64,000 nucleotides of DNA from Anticarsia gemmatalis (taxonomy: Eukaryota > Arthropoda > Insecta > Lepidoptera > Erebidae): the NCBI RefSeq assembly GCF_050436995.1, contig NC_134767.1:2542001-2606000 (forward strand), given 5' to 3'. Numbering within the stretch: the first letter of the stretch is position 1; the number at the start of each line of letters is the position of its first letter. This document shows positions 56,210-64,000 of the stretch, piece by piece. The translations under genes and the position numbers were made by a program. Below the pieces are notes generated by a model. The model had not been told where the DNA came from and did no database searches. It saw only the letters and a program-made list of their open reading frames with translations.

Positions 56210-58110
56210 AGAGTAATTTGTATGTTAAACGATTTTTCTCAAAGTCAAAACATTTGATGACATCCAATGCGGTTTTAACAACAATTACTCATTCCCGATT
56301 ATTCATATCGTTGTAAATAATTAACAGCTGCGATGTACAAGTTGCGGTCAAATTAAATCATAAGGTTTTTCGCACGTAAATACCTAAAATTATCTAATTG
56401 TATTGATGACAAAATATTATTTTTTTCCTCATATTTTCCTTTTTACAATCGGTTTTTCTTTGTTTCTGAGGTCATTTTTGTTGGGTAATATTGTGAAGCT
56501 TTCGAATGACAATGGCAAATATGGTGAATGATTGTTTTGTTACTAAGGACCGTTGACCGCAAATTGCATTGACCTACATTTATACGTACCTGCCTACCCA
56601 CTTCATGTCATTTTATGCATTGTTGATTTTAAAGATTCATACCTAAAAGACACTAAGGAAACTAAAATCATAAGATGATTTAACTACCTACTGCTACCAC
56701 GCTTACAATTTGCGTTACATTCAAGTATTTGTTTACGGTGAAGCAGTTATCAAATACCACACGGTCGCCTAAGAAATCTAGCCTGTTTCTGTGTCCCACT
56801 GCTAGCTCTCCTAGAGTTCCAGTCCCCTTGGTCGCTTGCTACGTCGGGCCAACCGTCCAGGAACAAAATGTATGATAAAATTTATCATCTGGTGTCAACT
56901 TAGGTTGGAACGTTCGGTTTGACAATACTTACCGAACATCAAAACCGATTAGACAAACCGACGGCACTCTTGTTCGGCTTGTGCCGATCGGGATCATCTA
57001 CACATATTCGGTATTGCCGCCCAACTAGGCCGATTAATGCCAATTAATTAGCAAGCCTAAGTCTTCAGACCTGACAATATGAGGGTGATTTGGTGGCAGG
57101 TTTGAAATTGAGAATAGTTGAAAATTACAATTTTATAAAAACTATGTTCCTAACTATCCGGCTTAAAAAAAGCAGGAGGTTCTCAATTCGACGTCACAAA
57201 TATTGTTTAACCTGCAGTTTGTGATCGTTATTTTAGAAATTAGTGAAAGTTGTCGTTGACCCAGGTTTCTTTTACTGCTTATGCATTAGAATAAATTTAG
57301 TACTTATTGTATTTGTTAACCACATCAGAATTCACTTGTGGTTATAATTTCTACAAAAATATTATAGGTAATAATGATGTCACTCACGCCATATTAATGT
57401 TTCAAGTGTATATGAATGACTAATTACTTGAGTTTTTGTATAGAAAAGTAAAAACCTTGTGGAATTTACCCATTTCAAATCAAAGACGCTTGAAAGACAG
57501 AAAACCAGTCTATCCGAGTGGAATTGTGTCAAAACTCTGTTAACTGGGTTCTGGAGGTCCGATAGGCAGTCGCTCTCTGAAAATACTGTAGATGACTGAA
57601 GAGAATCGGGCTACGGTTCTTATTCTTCTTACTTATATAAGTATTTGAAATCGACATTTTTTATCTACCACCGTTTCGGAAAAGCTGTTGCTCGTGAGAA
57701 GAAACGGCTAGCTCTTTTTGAATGTCAATAATACTGTATTAATTACCTATAACCTATAAATTAGCAAGAATAGTACCTCTAGCTAACCTTGAAGTTGATG
57801 ATTCTATGCCCATTTTATTTGGGAAAAATGGAAGGAAAACCTCTCTGACGCCCGAGCTTTCGCGCTCGCACGTCAACAGAATTCCAGGTAAATTTTCTGT
57901 GCATTTAATATCAAACGAAATTCGTAAAGACCTTGTAAAATTAACAGTATTTCCTTTTCAAAGTCCAAACTTTAAAAACTTTCCCGCCATTTAAATTTAA
58001 TGTTCAAGGAAATTATTTAGCAATTAGTATAATATATTTCTTTACCTATAGTTATACCCACACAAAAAAATAGTAAATTACTTTATGTTGCTAAGCCATG
58101 ATTTCACCCT
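56210..58110. other. Non-coding spacer
   Basis: Only a short SINE family B fragment is visible (about 57540-57595, GGAGGTCCGATAGGCAGTCG). The open frame at 57806-57994 has no recognised domain. Confidence 0.4.
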
Positions 58111-58114
58111 TTCT

Positions 58115-58248
58115 AGGCGCTCGTGGCTAGTTGCGCCCATCAATCGGTGAACGATGTGCAGAGTACCAGAAAAAATGTTACAAAAACGGGAAAAATATGA
58201 CCCATTCTCTCTTATGTGACGCAAGCGAAGTTGCGCGGGTCAGCTAGT
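58115..58248. mobile_element. Junction of a 5S-SINE head fragment and an ACTAGCTGACCC element
   Basis: 58115-58156 resembles the start of SINE family A (GTTGCGCCCATCAATCGGTG). At 58157 it switches to the distal part of the ACTAGCTGACCC family on the minus strand, ending GCGCGGGTCAGCTAGT. Confidence 0.6.
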
Positions 58249-58627
58249 TGACAATATTTCGTACAATTGCATATTACTTTGTACAGTGTGTTAATTTTTC
58301 GATATCTATCCAGTTTCGGTAGTCAATAGTTGTAAAAAATCGCGGCACTAGCCATAAAATATGAGAATACGAACATTTAGTAGCTTTGCCCTTGGCCTTA
58401 AGGAAACAGTTGCGATATACATGTGACAATATACCGTTAATATTGTGTAATATGTTCTAATATTATTTGCGGATAAATTGTTATGTTATAGTATGTTTTT
58501 ATTGCATGCTTAAACGGCAATGAGAGGAATCCCCATACAGGAAATGAGACGCAATATTTATATACTTATATGAAATAGGTTTCAACACTCGCGCAATAAG
58601 TTTCGTCTACTCTTTTTGATACTTAGT

Positions 58628-58883
58628 TAGAGGCGCCCATAGTCATTAGCGCTAACCAGTTGGAAATCGATCAGTGGGTTAAGCAAATCTTGGCGCGGTT
58701 ATTCTATAGATGGGTGACCCTATATTTGTATTGGGCGTCTCCGTGCTTCAGAGGGTACGTAAAAAGTCGGTCCCGGTTGTTGTCAATTAAGATAACAGTC
58801 GTTAAGCCACGTCAAAGGCCTTTGGGCGGCTTGAACAGCTTTGACACTAGGTTGACCAATAACCATACGATAAGAAATAAGAA
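58628..58883 (+). mobile_element. 5S-rRNA-headed SINE, family A, full length, 10-bp target duplication
   Basis: Flanked by exact GATACTTAGT at 58618-58627 and 58884-58893. The head TAGAGGCGCCCATAG, GGTTAAGCAAATCTTGGCGC and ATAGATGGGTGACCC, and the tail AAGAAATAAGAA are intact. 256 bp. Confidence 0.87.
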
Positions 58884-58893
58884 GATACTTAGT

Positions 58894-60010
58894 GTCCATT
58901 TTAAGAAAAATAAGTAGCCTGTAATTTGATCTTGGATCTACGACTACATTAATATTACTTATATGTTATAGAAATTGGCTTAATCATAAAGGCGTAACAG
59001 AAAGTTACTTTCATCATGTAAGTAGATATATCTAGGTAGATAAAATTGAAACGGCACTTTTCCCTAGCCATAATATGACTTACAATTATTTAGATTAGAC
59101 ATAAAAAATTCTGGCTACCCGCAATTAACTGCGTAGGCACCCTTTCAGTGTTCAGCCTAACCCCTTTTTTATTGCGCAGACACTGCTGTTGCAAACATCG
59201 GAATTGAAAAATATTGATGCATCGACACATTAATGTTTTCTAAAAACACTCACGCGTGTGAATAATCAAGTTGATTCAGTAAATTACCCTAAATTTTTAG
59301 CCACCTAGAGGACTTTCATAAACTTAAGCAAATCTATACCGTTCTTTTCCAAGAACATCGATGTTGTGACATCGTTTAGAAGAATATCGGTACATGGATT
59401 TATTTATTTATTTTAAACTTTTTATACAGAACCGTATAAAGGCGGACTTAATGCTAGGGGCATTTCTTGCCAGTCTACCTTGGGGTGATGCAGAGATTAT
59501 TATGGCTTGGGTTAAAATCGTTTGCGTCTCTAACTGCAAAAATACATACAGTATTCTGGCTTAAATTTCTAATAATTTCAATATATTGTTACTTAAGTTG
59601 TGAATCTTCCCATGAATAATGTTCGAAGAATTTCCGGAAAATTGCCGTAACCCGGGGCTTTACATATTCACACAAAATGGTTTCCACCATTTCATACATA
59701 ATAATATGACGATAGTTTCACAAAACAATGAAAATTTATAATTTCGTATACTTTTTTCTTTGTTTTATGGTCCCACTGCTGGGAAAGGGCCTCCTCCCAA
59801 ACGAGGAAGAGGTTAGTCCTTGAGTCCACCACCCTGGCCAACTACGATTGTCAATTTCGTATTACACAATATTATTGTATATGTTCCTATTAAAGTTTCT
59901 TAATATCAATCAATCGAGATATTGCGCTATCGTTGCGTAAAGTAAGTACTTAGCAGATAAGTGAGGAAGTAAAAAAATATAGATTGGAAAAAACCTGTTC
60001 AGAGCGAGTC
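58894..60010. other. Non-coding spacer with repeat traces
   Basis: 59425-59510 carries a common lepidopteran remnant (ACCGTATAAAGGCGGACTTA). 59768-59850 is a reversed SINE family D fragment (TCCCACTGCTGGGAAAGGGC). No gene. Confidence 0.45.
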
Positions 60011-60013
60011 AAG

Positions 60014-60272
60014 ACTAGCTGACCCCCGCAACTTCGCTTGCGTGACATAAGAGAGAATGGGTCAAAATGTTCCCCGGTTTTGTAACTTTTTTTTATTGCT
60101 ACTCTGCTCCTTTTAGAAGTAGCGTGATGATATATAGCCTATAGCCTTCCTAGGTAAATGGACTATCTAACACTGAAAGAATTTTCAAATCGCACCAGTA
60201 GTTCCTGAGATTAGCGCGTTCAAACAAACAAACAAACAAACTCTTCAGCTTTATAATATTAAAGTATAGATT
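60014..60272 (+). mobile_element. ACTAGCTGACCC-family retroposon
   Basis: Starts ACTAGCTGACCCCCGCAAC and ends in CAAA repeats and CTTTATAATATTAAAGTATAGA. Confidence 0.82.
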
Positions 60273-60616
60273 AATTGACTTTTAAGTGACTAGCTTCTGA
60301 TCGCTACTTCGTCTGCGTTAAAAGGCTTCCGGGTGTAAAAAGTATGCTATGTCATCAAAATCAGTGCTATAGTTTTTTGCATGAGAGAAGTAACAAATAT
60401 GATTCGTCGACAACGTTTCGCATTTATAATATTAGTCGGATAGGATTTTAATGTTATCCCTTTATACTTTTAACTTAAAGGTTTTTAAGTAGAAAGGGAT
60501 AATATTTTAGGTGTCTAATAAACTAAATAAGATGTAAAGAAGTTGATACCTATAGTCCTGTATGTAATGATACTCACATCGAGGTAAGCTAACAGTATTT
60601 TTCGCTTGTATTAGCA

Positions 60617-61674
60617 ACTAGCTGACCCGTGCGGCTCCGCTCGCGTGAATTTCGTACTGTTGCTTATTCGTTTGAGCACGCGAATTGCGAAGCACTCCAT
60701 ACACCTACACATAAAAATGCTAACAACTCTTTTGTCAACTAATGGTTATTTACGAAAGGGACCCGAAGAGCACATAATGTGACACAGGCTCAGGCAGGCC
60801 TGATCTCCTGTGGTAACCTTCTTTTCGTCCCTTGTCTGTATCCGTACCAATTTACAGTGTAAAATATAATACCTTATTATAGACTGACCATTGCTTACCC
60901 GTCTGGATTCAGAATATTATTATACGTACAGACAGACCTATCTGCGCCGGAGCTCTTCACACGCGTAATAATTTATACTTGCGATGATACGTCCGAAACC
61001 GCGTAACCCGTAATTATTTTTTAAAACTTACCACATAGTCTGTTTCATAGCTATCCAATTTATCACCTTGATGCAACCAATTAATTTGGTTACGTGTTAC
61101 AAACTACAACGCCATCTGTTAGTTGCGGCGAACAACGACAACGAACGAAATTACTCGATTTGCCATCTAGGATATCCCGATCGCACCGGAACCACGTAAA
61201 CCAACATTTTTGAGTAATATATCATACAACATTTATGTTTGAAAATCTTATAAATGTATAGCCTGTTTCAAAGGTATTTTTTTAACAATAAAGCAATCAA
61301 AATAAATTAATTAGGAAAAACATGCTGTGTTGCGGACTATATCGCCATCTATTGGTTGGTGCGAACAGCAGGTATCGATACGGCAGGCACCGCGTTAACT
61401 ATATATGCGAATGTTGTGAAATGGCTTGCAACGCCATCTATGGTCTCTTTAGAGAAACGCAGGTTCAAACGAATTCTACGTATTTTTTGCAATTTTCTAA
61501 AAATCTATGAAATTTTATGCGGTAAAAAGTATCCCAGTACTTGCTCCACTACTTATTCTATGCATATACCAAATTTCAGTGCATTCTATCCGGTAGTTTT
61601 TACGTGATAGCGTAACATACAGACAGGAAAAAACCTGACCTTGAACTCTCTACTGATTTATTATAAGTATAGAT
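60617..61674 (+). mobile_element. Longer retroposon with ACTAGCTGACCCGTGCGG start (about 1.06 kb)
   Basis: It starts ACTAGCTGACCCGTGCGGC and ends TTATTATAAGTATAGAT, like the shorter family but with a different interior. The interior repeats CGCCATCT-type motifs (near 61110, 61340, 61430). No long open frame. Confidence 0.55.
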
Positions 61675-61914
61675 AGTAAGCTAAAATTGCGAAAATTTCA
61701 CTATTATTAACAGAAAATTATAGTTAAAATTGTTTTAAGACATCTTTTTTTTAATCAAACAGCGACATGTAATAAATTGAAGGTATAACTTTTTATGTAA
61801 AACCTTCTACGAAATACCGAAACGGTATACAAAACCTATTTGGTGAAACACGATACAAAGTTCACATGCCTTTCCTTACTTAAGTCACAAGTTAATATGA
61901 GTAATACTGTACCT

Positions 61915-62345
61915 ACCTGTGGTCTGAGTGGTTATGTATACGACTGCTGATCACGAAGCCGCGGGTTTGATCCCCGGACAAGGTAATTAAAAAATTCAAA
62001 AGCAATTTTTATAATTTCTATTTAATATTACCGCCTCTTGTGCAGTCAGTAGTGTATCCGAATGTTGACTACAAGGTCCCAGATTCAATTACCAGATTGG
62101 ACAAAGTGCTATTGGCCTTTTTATAATTGGTTAAGTTCAAAAGCTCTGAGCTTATCTCATTTTATTAAATTACTTATAAATAAAGATAAAATTTGCTGAC
62201 AAGGTCACAGGTTCTATTGCCAGGCCGAGTAAGGTGCTATTGGTCTTTTTCTAATGTGAATTAGATTGTTCTCAGTAGTCCGGAGTTTGGTAACGTGTTT
62301 GGTATATGGCAATAGACTCGCCCCCCATTACGACTTAAGACTAAC
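61915..62345 (+). mobile_element. SINE family E, serial partial copies
   Basis: The head CTGTGGTCTGAGTGG with a B-box-like GGGTTTGATCCCC is followed by two further partial units containing AAAGTGCTATTGGCC and AAGGTGCTATTGGTC (near 62102 and 62230), and then the family tail GGCAATAGACTCGCC and ACTAACATTGTTAATGGCG. Confidence 0.6.
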
Positions 62346-63174
62346 ATTGTTAATGGCGAAATGCGGGTTTAATAGGCATTCATTTTATGTGTGTACGTAT
62401 TTCATTATGGTCAGTAGTAGTCTCACTATTCAACTGCCTTTAACATGGGACTGTCAAAATTGCACTGAAATATTGATGTGTTTCCATGCTACACCCACAC
62501 CTCTGCTTTTTATAAGCGTGATGTTATAAAACAAATAAGTAATATAAATTATTTCACAAAAACCATTGCAAGCTGACCACAAAATTGTAAACAAAAATTG
62601 AGTCATCTTAAATCAAATGTTAGGTTTGCTCGTTCATTTAAGGTTTAGCAATATTTCAAACGTTTGCTAAATCTTAATAAAAGCAAAATATGCAAGTATG
62701 AATGTATGATTGTTACTCTTTTATCAAAAAACTTCTGGACGGATTTTAATGATAGTTGCTCTACTGATAGCTTATAACCTGGATTAAGACATTTCTCAAA
62801 AAAAAAATTATCTTATATGAATAGTGTAAATTCCAAAATCAATATATTTAATTAATTTCTGTATAAACCGAAATCTCGTCAAAATTCCGAGTTACGTTTG
62901 TTCCATTCTCTTAATATAAGCTTATCTCCTATGACGTACATAGAGCAATTCTGGGTTTTCTGTCTGCTTCTTATATAGCGATTCATTCATACAATAATAC
63001 GTTGAAGAAGTTAAAATAATTTGGAATACATACAGACACTCATATACACAAATTCATACACACAAATAGACACACATACATACGTACAAACATACATGCA
63101 TACAGACATACATTTCTGAATTCAGTGCTCTGACCAACTGGGGTAACTATTCGCAAAAAACATACATACCTAAT
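62345..63174. other. Non-coding spacer
   Basis: It contains a CATA/CACA-rich simple stretch (about 63030-63110) and a trace of a decayed retroposon near 62690-62780. No gene. Confidence 0.45.
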
Positions 63175-63204
63175 ACCACGCTTGTGACGCTTGTTATACC
63201 CGAA

Positions 63205-63325
63205 GGTTTAATCAGAGGTGTGTTATACTCCCACGTTTCGCCATTAACAATGTTAGTCCCATGTAATAGAGGGCGAGACTATTGCCATTTACCGGGCACA
63301 AGACCTAACTCCGGGCTACGAATGT
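63205..63325 (-). mobile_element. SINE family E tail, reversed
   Basis: TTTCGCCATTAACAATGTTA and GGCGAGACTATTGCC are complements of the family E tail at 62300-62360. Confidence 0.6.
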
Positions 63326-63724
63326 TTACGTAGACGCAGTAAAACGTAATTCTTTACCCGTTCAGATAATTCCACTTTATGCTATTTCGGATCTTTGGAT
63401 GCGAGCCATACTGGAATGATTTAATATTTAATAAGTAAATTATACTTTAACAAGTAAATAATGTACAAAACATTATTTACTTGTAATATTCACAGAAATA
63501 CTATAAATTAGTAAGTTTGTCCTTCCAAGTCTAAGCGGCTCAACTGATCAAAAATAAATTAGCAGGTTGATAGAATATATCCTAAGTAAGGTAGACGTCA
63601 GTAAAAACATCAGCCAAATCGTTTGACGGCAAATTTTTAGGAAAGAAAACATGTTCTGCCAACTTCACTTAATGAGGTATAAGGACAAGACAAAAAGAAG
63701 ATAGAATATAATGTTTGTTTGTTT

Positions 63725-63935
63725 GTCGTATGGTTAGTGGTCAACCTAGTGTCAAAGTTAATCAAGCCACCCGAGAGGCCTTTGACGTGGCTTAACGACT
63801 GTAATCTTAGTAGACAACAACCGGGACCGACATTTTACATGCCTTCCGAAGCACGGAGACGCCCAGTTCAAATACCACTATACGGTCACCCATCTTTGGA
63901 ATGACCGCGCCAATGGTTGCTTAACCCACAGATCT
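63725..63935 (-). mobile_element. 5S-rRNA-headed SINE, family A, 5'-truncated
   Basis: Minus-strand copy. The 5S-like C box and TTAAGCAACC are present as complements (GGTCACCCATC, GGTTGCTTAACCC). It stops at the AGATCT near 63934, before the start of the head. Confidence 0.78.
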
Positions 63936-63942
63936 AATTATT

Positions 63943-64000
63943 ATACCGATGTATGGATCAGATGTGAGTGAGACATCAGGCAAGAGGAGTTTGTTAGGAT
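63943..64000 (+). pseudogene. LINE family F 3' tail, cut by the window edge
   Basis: GATGTATGGATCAGATGTGAG and GGAGTTTGTTAGGAT match the family F fragments at 20330 and 28271. Confidence 0.45.

Noticed and set aside
57806..57994. 62-codon frame as the missing last helicase exon
   Set aside because: No resemblance to the C-terminal helicase domain, and no good acceptor in the right phase.
62266..62529. 87-codon plus-strand frame
   Set aside because: Overlaps the SINE family E tail; no codon bias or homology visible.

Overview
The window looks like nuclear DNA from a moth or butterfly (Lepidoptera; possibly a noctuoid, which is a weaker guess). The reasons are AT-rich sequence, short introns with GT/AG borders, two intronless insect-type serpins, a jockey-like retrotransposon, and dense tRNA-derived and 5S-rRNA-derived SINEs. 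No prokaryotic features are present.

Layout. Three genes are supported, all on the + strand. (1) An intronless secreted serpin at 2724-3917. (2) A second, diverged intronless secreted serpin at 30483-31667. Both reactive loops read Asp-Arg-Ile around the predicted scissile bond and both have exactly 36 residues after the predicted P1 Arg. (3) A DHX30-like DExH RNA helicase in 20 recognisable exons from 34005 to 51953. It has an Arg-rich, mitochondria-type N terminus, an N-terminal dsRNA-binding-like region, all the classical helicase motifs and the helicase-associated C-terminal domains. Its last coding exon(s) were not found.

The space between and inside these genes is mostly transposable-element sequence. 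It includes a 5'-truncated jockey-like LINE (12645-14833, minus strand, 10-bp target-site duplication). There are two SINE families whose heads resemble 5S rRNA; several copies of the first have clean target-site duplications. There are three tRNA-headed SINE families, a family ending in ACTAGCTGACCC, a palindromic MITE family ending in ACCCCCGG, two mariner-type MITEs with TA duplications, a PIF/Harbinger-type MITE with a TTA duplication, and 3' tails of another LINE.

The most unusual structures are these: the two 5S-headed SINE families; partial tandem duplications inside the helicase gene (the 3' part of exon 17 plus adjacent intron, about 427-bp period, with only synonymous differences between the first two exon copies; and part of exon 20); a LINE inserted in one arm of a large palindrome; a perfect 25-bp hairpin; and clusters of TGACGT and TGACCT motifs in helicase intron 7. 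Functionally the serpins are probably extracellular inhibitors of trypsin-like proteases (haemolymph or cuticle cascades), and the helicase probably acts in mitochondrial RNA or ribosome biology. No functional link between the serpins and the helicase is visible.
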